A program made the translations under genes and the position numbers. A stretch of 64,000 nt of DNA from positions 1 to 64,000 of the forward strand of contig JARLJW010000013.1 in assembly GCA_031290985.1 (NCBI GenBank), given 5' to 3'. Below the pieces are notes generated by a model, which saw nothing but the letters and a program-made list of their open reading frames with translations, searched no databases and was not told where the DNA came from. Positions within the stretch are counted from its first letter, which is position 1; the number at the start of each line of letters is the position of its first letter. This document shows, piece by piece, positions 15,850-23,735 of this stretch. The stretch comes from Verrucomicrobiia bacterium. GTDB taxonomy: Bacteria; Verrucomicrobiota; Verrucomicrobiia; Limisphaerales; UBA11358.

Positions 15850-17537
15850 GGGTTGCCTTTCGCTTGCAGCCGGTCTACGGCCTGTTGCCGGATCCACGCC
15901 AGCGCCGGTTGCGTCAGTGCGGGCGACAGATGGGTGATGCCCATTTGTTCCTCCACACCGTTGCCCTCCGGAATTTCCGTCCCCGGCAAAAATAACTTCA
16001 GCGCGATTCCGCTGGAACTCGTCATCGAACTCCGATCCTCCCAGCCATAAGCCACTGCGGGCATGCCAAACTTGTCCTCGATCCAGACCGATAGTTGCTG
16101 CCCGGTTTCCCCGGCGTCCAAATTCAATGTACCCCGCAGAGTGCTCGTGCCCGTACTGGCCAGTTGTCGCTCTACCATCGGCCAGCGTTCGCTGCCCAGC
16201 GTTGTTTTCAGAGCCGACTCCAACGCATCCGCGCTTTGCTTCACCGCATCACCGAGTGCTGGCACCGTGAACACCTTGCTTGCCAGCGCGGCGGCGGGGA
16301 TTTGCGTCAGTCGCGCTCGATTGGTTTCGTACCGGCCCGCATCCATCAAGCTGTCCACCGTCGCCAGGTGTTTTTGCAGCGCGGCTTCCATCTGCTCGCG
16401 CTCCGCCGGGCTCAATCCCAGCAACTCGCGCGCTTCCTGCTTGATGATCCCCGGCTGCATCACCGGCTGGCGGACCTGCAATTGGGGCAAAATTGACTTG
16501 GGAATCCTCACGAACGGCAGATCGTCCGGCCACTGATAATCCGCCGCTAGCAACCGGCCGCGGACCCGTTGCTTCCAAGCGGCGAACTTTTGATCCATCG
16601 CCTCATGATTTTCGACGGCGGCCCGGGCAGTGTTCAAATTGTCCTCCCACCGCGTGGACGATTCATCCAGCCGCTGCTTTTCCGTCTGCAGCGTACTGTA
16701 TTCGCTCTGCGACGCGGCCAAGGCGGCCTTGGTCTGTGCCAGCGCGGCCTTGGCGTCGCGCTGTTCGCTCCACTGCCACAACACCGGCACCGTGACGACC
16801 ACTACGCAAACCAGCGCCGTCTGCACCTTTGTCAACGTCGCCAGTCTTGCCAGCACGACGCCGAGTCCCGTCAACACCGGCGGGGCCGAGTGCAATACCA
16901 CGCTGGCGACCCCGGTGATCGTCGCGGCAGAAACCGAAGTGGCGGTGTGTTGCAACGCGGCTGTCGCCGCCGCCACAGTCGCAGTTTTGTAGCCGCGCCG
17001 CTGAAAAAATTCCGAAAGCCTTTCCAGCGCCGTCTGTACACGCTTTTGGGCGGCGTCCTCGCTCACGCCCAGCGTCACCCCGAGTGTGTTCAATGGCTGC
17101 TGCTCATAAAACCGCAGCAGCAGGGCCGCACGGTCTTTCTCCCGCAATGACATCAGGGCTTCATCCAGCAACGGCACCAGGGCGTTGATTGCAGGCTGCT
17201 CAGCGGAGGTTTTCATGGTGGTGCCCAGTTCGGCGGCGGCTTGTTCGCGGCGACAACGGCGCATTTCGCCCCGCAGCCAGGACTTGGATTCAAGCAGGGT
17301 GGTTTTGTGCAGCCAGGCGGGAAGGGAATCATCCGGGGCGAACTGCCACGCCTTGCGCGCCAGGATGCTGAAGACATTTTGGGAGATCTCCTCCGCCCCG
17401 CCGGCATCCCCCGTCTTGTGCAGCGCCGTGGCGAAGACCAGGTTGATGTGCCGGCTCACAACATCGCGGAAGGCGGCCTGGTTTCCCGCCCGCGCGAATT
17501 GCTGCAACCATTCGAAATCAGTCTGCCGCTCGTTCAT
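15846..17537 (-). CDS. ECF-type sigma factor with membrane-anchored C-terminal extension (second copy)
   Basis: This 563-residue protein follows the same plan as the protein at 3905-5623. Region 2 holds HINLVFATALHKTGDAGGAE and EISQNVFSILARKAWQF. Region 4 has REKDRAALLLRFYEQQPLNT and an HTH at LGVSEDAAQKRVQTALERL. Hydrophobic segments follow at about 185-260 (including TALVCVVVVTVPVLWQW), then a coiled coil (about 265-320) and a long extracytoplasmic-type domain. I chose the ATG at 17537 (MNERQTDFEWLQQFARAGNQ) because it starts just before region 2. An upstream start adds 45 unlike residues. It is coupled to the membrane protein at 14875. The target regulon is unknown. Confidence 0.87.
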   Translation of the reverse strand: MNERQTDFEWLQQFARAGNQAAFRDVVSRHINLVFATALHKTGDAGGAEEISQNVFSILARKAWQFAPDDSLPAWLHKTTLLESKSWLRGEMRRCRREQAAAELGTTMKTSAEQPAINALVPLLDEALMSLREKDRAALLLRFYEQQPLNTLGVTLGVSEDAAQKRVQTALERLSEFFQRRGYKTATVAAATAALQHTATSVSAATITGVASVVLHSAPPVLTGLGVVLARLATLTKVQTALVCVVVVTVPVLWQWSEQRDAKAALAQTKAALAASQSEYSTLQTEKQRLDESSTRWEDNLNTARAAVENHEAMDQKFAAWKQRVRGRLLAADYQWPDDLPFVRIPKSILPQLQVRQPVMQPGIIKQEARELLGLSPAEREQMEAALQKHLATVDSLMDAGRYETNRARLTQIPAAALASKVFTVPALGDAVKQSADALESALKTTLGSERWPMVERQLASTGTSTLRGTLNLDAGETGQQLSVWIEDKFGMPAVAYGWEDRSSMTSSSGIALKLFLPGTEIPEGNGVEEQMGITHLSPALTQPALAWIRQQAVDRLQAKGNP

Positions 17538-17719
17538 GTTCTGACCATAGGCTGCCGCCGTGGGACGAAATCCGAAATAATTCTGAAGAAATTTCCCTTG
17601 TCCTGGCAGGGACAGCGCGTTGCCGGGTGACCGACTGCCAAGCCTTTCGATTGTCGCGCGCAGTCTTGCCACTGCGGGACGATGGAAACGAATGGCAAAA
17701 GACGCGCACTACCAAACCA

Positions 17720-18586
17720 TCAAATCCCGACCGGATGCCACGCGGTCTTGTACTCTATGGTGTCGAGTATCCGGTACGGATCTTCCGCCTTCACGGAAAA
17801 CCAATCTGCCGACGAATGATTCGCGTAGCGCTTGAGATTCGTCGCCACCCCGCCTTGAAGCTTCGCTGCCGTCTCCGTGTCCCCTGCTCCATCCACGATG
17901 GCGTTGACGTCCATGTGCGTCGCGATGTGCGGCACCAGTTCGGCGCGCCTGCCGGTGAGAATATTGACCACGCCGCCCGGCAAATCGCTCGTCGCCAAAA
18001 TTTCCGCGAACGTCGCCGCCGGCAGCGGATATTTCTCGGACGCAATCACGATCGCCGCATTGCCGCTCAGGATGACCGGGGCCACCAGTGACACCAACGC
18101 CAGCAACGACGGTTCGTCCGGGGCCAGCACCACGACCACGCCCTGCGGCTCCGTCGTGGTGAAATTGAAATGCGATGACGCCACCGGATTCACGCTCCCA
18201 AACACCTGTTGATACTTGTCCGTCCAGCCGGCAAAATGCACCAACCGGTCGATCGCCAGCGTCACTTCCCGCTTCGCTTTCGCCGGAGTGATGCCGGTGG
18301 AACGCGCGATCTCCGCCACCAGCTCCGCCGCACGACTTTGCAGCATTTCCGCCGCTCGATAAAGAATCTGCCCGCGATTGTAAGCCGTGGCCTTGCTCCA
18401 GCCGCCAAACGCCGTCCGCGCAGCAACCACCGAGTCCCGGAAATCCTTGCGCGAAGCATGGGCAAAATTATCAAGGTGCTCGCCCTTCACGGATCTGGCG
18501 GGCAAATAACGTCCGCTTTCACTGCGCGGAAATTTCCCGCCGATATGAAGCTTGTAGGTTTTCCTGACGTCGAGGCGTGTGCTCAT
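17720..18586 (-). CDS. Half-length aldehyde dehydrogenase-family protein lacking the catalytic cysteine
   Basis: This 288-residue protein aligns with only the N-terminal NAD(P)-binding half of aldehyde dehydrogenases, which normally have about 480 residues. The Rossmann-like part is recognisable (EPQGVVVVLAPDEPSLLALV, GNAAIVIASEKYPLPAATFA, SDLPGGVVNILTG). The frame ends naturally at EYKTAWHPVGI, before the region that would carry the catalytic Cys and Glu. I see no frameshifted remainder downstream, because the sigma leader follows. The start MSTRLDVRKTYKLHIGGKFP resembles a known set of short ALDH homologues that accompany a full-length partner. No partner is present here. It is probably non-catalytic or a subunit of a heteromer. 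Confidence 0.8.
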   Translation of the reverse strand: MSTRLDVRKTYKLHIGGKFPRSESGRYLPARSVKGEHLDNFAHASRKDFRDSVVAARTAFGGWSKATAYNRGQILYRAAEMLQSRAAELVAEIARSTGITPAKAKREVTLAIDRLVHFAGWTDKYQQVFGSVNPVASSHFNFTTTEPQGVVVVLAPDEPSLLALVSLVAPVILSGNAAIVIASEKYPLPAATFAEILATSDLPGGVVNILTGRRAELVPHIATHMDVNAIVDGAGDTETAAKLQGGVATNLKRYANHSSADWFSVKAEDPYRILDTIEYKTAWHPVGI

Positions 18587-18744
18587 AATTCCTAGTGAGA
18601 TGAAGCTAGCAGTCACGGCCGCTCATGGCAACCGCTCCTTGCGGGGTCCCAATCTGACTTCACCTGCATTACGCTCACCGGGCCGCCAAGCCGAACGGCA
18701 GCAGCAATATTTTAGGCCGCCGCCGCCGCCGCCGCGTCCGGCGG

Positions 18745-18948
18745 TTATTTTTTAAACGGCGTGAACAACCCCACCAGGCCGACTCCGCAGCAGATTGCGC
18801 CGCCGATATAATAATAAGTCACCTTGTCCGTGGGGGTGCCCGTGAAAAGGTTTTTGACCTGTGAATTGATCGCCTGCGACATGTCGTGTCCCCGGATCAG
18901 CAGGAAAACACCGACGACCAGCAGGATGACGCCAACGACTTTAGCCAT
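18745..18948 (-). CDS. DUF3185-type small membrane protein
   Basis: This 67-residue protein has two membrane helices (KVVGVILLVVGVFLLIRGHD and YYIGGAICCGVGLVGLFTPF) around a short soluble loop. It resembles the DUF3185 family, whose function is unknown. It lies 12 bp downstream of a GlsB/YeaQ-type gene on the same strand, probably in one stress-related transcript. Confidence 0.75.
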   Translation of the reverse strand: MAKVVGVILLVVGVFLLIRGHDMSQAINSQVKNLFTGTPTDKVTYYYIGGAICCGVGLVGLFTPFKK

Positions 18949-18960
18949 AAAAATTACAGT

Positions 18961-19209
18961 TCAAGCTCCCTTGCGTTTGACAAAACCGATGAGCAGCAAT
19001 AATACCACCGCCCCCACAAAAGCACAGATCAACGCCCCCAGCAGATTATTGGCGCCAATTCCCAGCAGGCCAAAAATGAACCCGCCTAGCACCGAGCCGA
19101 TGACCCCCACGATGAGGTTTCCCAGCAGGCCGAAGCCGTGTCCCTTGACCACTGCGCCCGCCAGAAATCCGGCGGCGAGTCCGATGATGATAAACCAGAG
19201 CCAATTCAT
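18961..19209 (-). CDS. GlsB/YeaQ/YmgE-family stress membrane protein
   Basis: This 82-residue, three-helix, Gly-rich membrane protein has the family pattern LAAGFLAGAVVKGHGFGLLG, then NLIVGVIGSVLGGFIFGLLG and a C-terminal hydrophobic helix with a basic end. The family is often called transglycosylase-associated and is linked to general envelope stress. Its biochemical role is not known. It appears to start the small transcript that includes the DUF3185 gene. Confidence 0.85.
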   Translation of the reverse strand: MNWLWFIIIGLAAGFLAGAVVKGHGFGLLGNLIVGVIGSVLGGFIFGLLGIGANNLLGALICAFVGAVVLLLLIGFVKRKGA

Positions 19210-19409
19210 ATGTTTGTTATTTTGCCGTCAAAGTTAACGGTTTGCCTCTTTCCTGTGCGCCAAAATCCTCCATGAAAACTCCCCAAAAAGCAACAACTCT
19301 TGCTGCAAAGAATTTGTAAAACTAATGTGCCGGCAGGCCACCGTGTCAATCCACGGCACGTCCTGCGTGGGCCGACACCTTTGCGTTGCGACATGCACCG
19401 CCGACGACG

Positions 19410-22097
19410 TCATTCCCCCTGCAACCACACCACGGACTTCTCAGCACCGCGGTTTTCCCGCGCGTAATTCGGGATTGCCAGCAGCGGGCTGCCATCGCTC
19501 CACCGGCCCTTGATCGTCATTGTGCCGCCCAGCAGGTCCGCGCGCCATTCGGTTTTGAGCGATTTCACATCGGGGGCCAGGTTGATGTCCGGCTGGTCGG
19601 CCGTTTCCACATTGTAAAGCAGAGGGCCATAGCGCAGCGCCACGCGGCCATGATCCGCCTTGATCCGCTCATCCGGCCTGATCACCTGAATTTCCATTGG
19701 CAACGAAAGTTTGATGGTGTCGCCCGCCTTCCATTCGCGCGTGATAACGGCATAGCCATTTTTAATCGTCGGTGAAATATTCCGGCCGTTCACCGCCAGT
19801 GACTTGAGGCCGCTGACCGCCGGCGTCGGCGTATAAAGCTCGCTCGTTGTGCGATCTGGCACCCGGACATATACCGTGAATCTCTTCGTCACCTTTGGAT
19901 TCACGGTGATGGAAACATCACCGCTCCAGGGATAATCCGTCTGCTGCACCAGTTCCACATCCGTCCCGACAACGCGCTCCACGTTGATGGTGCTGCCGAT
20001 GAACAGGTTCACATAGATGCCGTCCTCACCCTTGGCATAGGTCCACGTCGGGATCATCAACAGCGTGCGCGGGATGTTGCCCACACAGCACGGACAGACG
20101 TGCCAGGGGTAACGCGTCTTGGTTTCGGTCAGAGGATTGTCATAGTAAAAATTCTTGCCATCCAGGTCCGTCGCGCCCAGCAGCGCGTTGAACATCGTTT
20201 CCTCGTACAAGTCGGCGTATTTCGCATCGTGATACGCCAGGTTCATCTTGTATTGGAAGAAAATCAGGCCGCAACTCGAGCACGCCTCGCAATACGATTC
20301 GTTCCGCAGGGAATAATTGCCGCCGAAACCTTCCGACGTCTCCCCGCTGCCGATGCCGCCGGTCACGTAATATTTCTTGTTGATCAGATTATCCCACAGC
20401 GACATCACCGCGCTTTGATAATCCACGTCATGTGTCTCCGTGGCGACATCCGCCATCCCGGAGAAAAGATACGACGCGCGCACCGCGTGGCCCACCGCCT
20501 CGTACTGCTGCTGCACGGGCACGTGGCTCTGGTCGTACGCCGAGCCGTTGCGCCGGCAATCCAGCAAAAATTTCGCCAGCGCGATGTAGCTGTCGCCGCG
20601 CCCGCCGCCCTCCATGTCGTTCACAAAACGGCCAAACCGCACCAACCCCTGCTCCATCTGCTCGTGACCGTCGAACCATTCCCTTTTCCCGGGCCCGATG
20701 TTCGCCACCCAGCAATCGGCCAGCTTCTTGGCGGCGTTATAAAACCGTTTATCCGTCCCACCGGTGAGCGTGTAATGGTTGATGGCTGATTCGATGAAAT
20801 AACCCGCCACATAGCCCTCGTGATTGCCGCGCTGCGCCGGATTCCAGCGCGTCGGCCATTGCTGGCGGTCCGCCAGCGTGTATGCCGTTTGGAGGTAACC
20901 GTCCGGCTCCTGTGCCGCGAGAATTTTCGGGATCCAGTCCTCCAGCGCCGCCTTCATCTTTGCCTGCGCCGCGATGATCTCCTGGTCGCCCTGCGGATCC
21001 ACCATCAGCGCGATGCACATCGACTCGACCGTCTGGTGCACCCACGCATTCGCAAAAACATAACCCCGTTGCGGCGCGTGCGGCTCTCCGCGCAACGCCT
21101 TCGCCGCCTCCACGAAATTATCAATGCCACCGTCACCCTGATTTTTGGCGATGTTCGTGCTGTTGATCTCGTCGATGCAATGCGGGATCCAGTTCACAAT
21201 CAACGCCTTCGCCCGCGCATTCCACAACGGGTTGTTGATCTTGTAGGGTTTGGTGTAAACGACCTCCAACCGGTTGCTCGGCGGTGGGACGATCACTTTG
21301 ACTTTCAATGTGGACGCCGCCGCAAGCTTCCCCTCGCCCGCCGTCAGCCGCAATACATAGCCGCCCGGCTTGGTGAACGTCGCCGTCGTAATGTTCGTGT
21401 GCGCATCCGCAAACGCCACCCGGCCAGGGCCGGAATCCTTCGTCCACGTCATTTTTACCCCTGCGAGGTCAACCTTGAACGCTTTCACCGAGCCGGACAG
21501 ATACGTCTTGCCATCCAGCATCACGTCGCGGTCCACGCCCGCGCGCACCTTCGGCGGAAAATCCGGCGACTTGCCTGAATCCAAGACCCGCCATTCCAAA
21601 ATGCCCGTGGAAAAATTCTCGCTGCCATCCATCTCCAGCCTCAGTTTGGTGGTCGTCACTTCGTCAAACGTCGCCACGTTGAATGTATCCCCGGCCAAAC
21701 CTGGACCGCTTGCGTTTTTTACCTCCACAAAATCCTTTCCGTCCCAAAACTTCACACGGCTCGCCTTCGGCAGGCGCACTCCTTGGTTGTCATCCCACCA
21801 ATACACCTCAACCTGCTTGGTGCTGACTGGCTGGCTCCAGTCGTATTCCACCCACTGCGTGCCCGTGCGCGGCCAGTTTCCAAACGAACCGCGCCGGTTG
21901 TCACGCGAATTGCGCGGCAAATAGCCGTCATTCAATGCCGCCACCGACGTGTCGTCGGAAACATAAGAACTCGACGCCGTGGCCACCGTCGCCAGGTTCG
22001 CCGCCGGGCCGGCTGCCTGCACCAAAACGCGCCCGGAAAAAACCAGCGTGAGCGCCAAAAAGGAGACCAAACTTATATGCCGGCGGACTTGGTTCAT
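19410..22097 (-). CDS. Secreted GH127 (beta-L-arabinofuranosidase-type) glycoside hydrolase
   Basis: The protein has 895 residues. A signal peptide (about 1-30) is followed by a discoidin/F5-8C-like domain (about 40-180; WPRTGTQWVEYDWSQPVSTK) and a PKD/Ig-like domain (about 190-275; KMTWTKDSGPGRVAF). The GH127/DUF1680 catalytic region runs from about 285 to the end. The zinc-thiolate site expected in GH127 is visible: Glu and Cys in NESYCEACSSCG, and the adjacent Cys pair in WHVCPCCVGN. The family mostly removes beta-L-arabinofuranose from plant glycans, so arabinan or glycoprotein breakdown outside the cytoplasm is likely. Exact specificity cannot be read from sequence. I chose the ATG at 22097, which starts the signal peptide. 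No transporter or other CAZyme lies beside it. Confidence 0.9.
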   Translation of the reverse strand: MNQVRRHISLVSFLALTLVFSGRVLVQAAGPAANLATVATASSSYVSDDTSVAALNDGYLPRNSRDNRRGSFGNWPRTGTQWVEYDWSQPVSTKQVEVYWWDDNQGVRLPKASRVKFWDGKDFVEVKNASGPGLAGDTFNVATFDEVTTTKLRLEMDGSENFSTGILEWRVLDSGKSPDFPPKVRAGVDRDVMLDGKTYLSGSVKAFKVDLAGVKMTWTKDSGPGRVAFADAHTNITTATFTKPGGYVLRLTAGEGKLAAASTLKVKVIVPPPSNRLEVVYTKPYKINNPLWNARAKALIVNWIPHCIDEINSTNIAKNQGDGGIDNFVEAAKALRGEPHAPQRGYVFANAWVHQTVESMCIALMVDPQGDQEIIAAQAKMKAALEDWIPKILAAQEPDGYLQTAYTLADRQQWPTRWNPAQRGNHEGYVAGYFIESAINHYTLTGGTDKRFYNAAKKLADCWVANIGPGKREWFDGHEQMEQGLVRFGRFVNDMEGGGRGDSYIALAKFLLDCRRNGSAYDQSHVPVQQQYEAVGHAVRASYLFSGMADVATETHDVDYQSAVMSLWDNLINKKYYVTGGIGSGETSEGFGGNYSLRNESYCEACSSCGLIFFQYKMNLAYHDAKYADLYEETMFNALLGATDLDGKNFYYDNPLTETKTRYPWHVCPCCVGNIPRTLLMIPTWTYAKGEDGIYVNLFIGSTINVERVVGTDVELVQQTDYPWSGDVSITVNPKVTKRFTVYVRVPDRTTSELYTPTPAVSGLKSLAVNGRNISPTIKNGYAVITREWKAGDTIKLSLPMEIQVIRPDERIKADHGRVALRYGPLLYNVETADQPDINLAPDVKSLKTEWRADLLGGTMTIKGRWSDGSPLLAIPNYARENRGAEKSVVWLQGE

Positions 22098-22289
22098 GAA
22101 CGCATGTTGCCGCCGGAACACGGGCATTACAAGACTTAATTAGGATAAGCAATTAATTACCATGCCCACGCAGGACAGGCTTTGCGCCGCCTATTCTCGT
22201 TGAAGTTGAAGCCCAATCCCTTTTGCCTGTACCATCTCAATCCCCATTGCACTCCCTGCCCTCCCGGCGTAAGCTGTCTCATCATCGCG

Positions 22290-22658
22290 ATGACCACGTT
22301 TCAAATCATCTTCACGCCAACCAGTGCGGCCGAGCTCGGGCGCATGCCCAAGGAATTGCAGCTCCAGATCCTTGGCGATTTCCGCGGCCTGCCCCAGCAC
22401 GTGCTGGGCACCGACCTCGAAGATTTCGGCAAGCTCGAAAGCGACGGCCAGATCCTCCACCGCTTCCGCATCGGCGATTACCGCGTTTATTTTCAACGCC
22501 ACCCCCTCGGCGTGCTCGTGCACCGCATCCTGAGCCGAAACACCCTCAAGGACTTCTTCTTCCGCTCAGGCATCAAAACCGGTGAGGACGAGGCCCTCCA
22601 GCAAAACCCCAAATTCTGGCAGCTCATCGAAGAAGCCAAAATCTCCGAAACGGAGTAG
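22290..22658 (+). CDS. RelE/ParE-family toxin-like protein, apparently orphan
   Basis: This 122-residue protein has the compact RelE/ParE pattern FQIIFTPTSAAELGRMPKEL, then the hallmark strand stretch HRFRIGDYRVYFQRHP and a closing HRILSRNTLKDFF. RelE toxins cleave mRNA on the ribosome. The family also includes non-toxic members. The C-terminal extension (about 25 residues beyond the usual end) is unusual. I chose the ATG at 22290, which starts the domain. No antitoxin-like ORF (a small AbrB, RHH or HTH protein) is seen within several hundred bases on either side. It may be solitary, or its antitoxin may be elsewhere. Confidence 0.75.
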   Translation: MTTFQIIFTPTSAAELGRMPKELQLQILGDFRGLPQHVLGTDLEDFGKLESDGQILHRFRIGDYRVYFQRHPLGVLVHRILSRNTLKDFFFRSGIKTGEDEALQQNPKFWQLIEEAKISETE

Positions 22659-22735
22659 CTCCGCAGTGAAGTGAAACTCGCAGGGTTGGGTTTCCTCTCC
22701 TTGGAGGGAAAAGGTTAGTGCCTTAAATGCTGGCA

Positions 22736-22783
22736 TTTCCTCAAGATGCCTGCTGCTCAGGCAGACAAGGTCACTGCGCTACA
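22736..22783 (+). repeat. Dispersed repeat A, copy 2
   Basis: TTTCCTCAAGATGCCTGCTG and then CTCAGGCAGACAAGGTCACT match repeat A at 5839-5887 with scattered changes. The hairpin TGCCTG-ctgct-CAGGCA is kept by compensating context. It lies between the RelE-like gene and the convergent zinc-ribbon gene, where it could act as a transcript-end structure. Confidence 0.7.
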
Positions 22784-22796
22784 TCGTCCACTTGGC

Positions 22797-23507
22797 CTAT
22801 TGTTCGGCGACGTCGCCGGATTCCATTTTGGGAGCGACGAGGGCGATGATGCCGTTGATCAGCAGCCAGAAGCCATAGCAGCCAACCATGATAGCGATGG
22901 CCATGAGCTTGAGCAGGATCACGCCGATGAGGGCAAAAATGATCCAGGCGATAATCGGAACGAACATGAGGCTGGTGCCAATGATGATCTTGCGCACACC
23001 GTTGGTGCGGACGGTGACCAGGCGTTCCTTGAATATTTCGCCGACCAGATCCGTGGCTTCCTGCGCAGTGAAGCGCTGGAGCATGAGATACTTGATCACC
23101 TCCTCCTGTGAATCGCCCCAGGAAACCTTCGCGCGGGCATCGGTTTCGGCCTGTTCACGGCTGACGATGCCGAGTTCCCGGTCGCTGACAGCAATCTTGC
23201 GTGGTTCCGGCACCGGTGCGGTTTCGGTTTTGTTTATCTTCAAGCCCAGGTCTGCCGGCGCAGGTGCGAGCGCGATGGATGCAGGGACGCGGCGGGGTTG
23301 TGGCGGCGGGATGAGTATGACGGGGTCGGGGTCGATTGGCGGCGACGGCGGCGGCCCAAGTTTTTGGGCGATGACGTGGTTGGCGGCGCCGGTGCCATCG
23401 ACACCACATGCGGGGCAAGTGACTTCCGTGCCCATCCGCCCGTTCACCGGCTCAACATCAAACGCGTAATGCTGGCCGCAATCACATTCGATCTTAACAG
23501 CAATCAT
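22797..23507 (-). CDS. Zinc-ribbon membrane protein of unknown function
   Basis: The protein has 236 residues. An N-terminal zinc-ribbon-like motif has cysteines in IECDCGQHYAF and VTCPACG. A Pro-rich linker (about 50-85) and a charged soluble part follow, then two membrane helices near the C terminus (FVPIIAWIIFALIGVILLKL and AIAIMVGCYGFWLLINGIIA). I do not know the family. The layout suggests a cytoplasmic metal-binding head and a membrane anchor. It is transcribed alone and divergently from the S9 peptidase gene, leaving a 228-bp shared promoter region. Confidence 0.75.
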   Translation of the reverse strand: MIAVKIECDCGQHYAFDVEPVNGRMGTEVTCPACGVDGTGAANHVIAQKLGPPPSPPIDPDPVILIPPPQPRRVPASIALAPAPADLGLKINKTETAPVPEPRKIAVSDRELGIVSREQAETDARAKVSWGDSQEEVIKYLMLQRFTAQEATDLVGEIFKERLVTVRTNGVRKIIIGTSLMFVPIIAWIIFALIGVILLKLMAIAIMVGCYGFWLLINGIIALVAPKMESGDVAEQ

Positions 23508-23735
23508 AGTCCTCCTGAGAATTGGGTTTGCCCGGTTTTGCTGCCGACGTGTTCAATACAACTCCGCCGGGGTGGGATTGCAAGTCAAAACGAGAGGCCG
23601 CGGTGTGACAAGGCAGTAAACCGCCGGTGCTCCAGACGTTCTGCGCAGGCTGGTGCGAAGAACATGGCAACGACGGGACCATCCCGTAAACGAGGTAATT
23701 GCCGCGTTGCTTTGGCGCTGTTAATGTCCGCAGCC

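Noticed and set aside
18712..18742. GCC trinucleotide run with T-tract, resembling a terminator
   Set aside because: No plus-strand gene ends there and the stem is poorly defined; it is probably simple-sequence slippage.
23298..23735. N-terminal extension of the S9 peptidase
   Set aside because: The extension runs antisense through the zinc-ribbon gene. A signal peptide starts cleanly at 23736.
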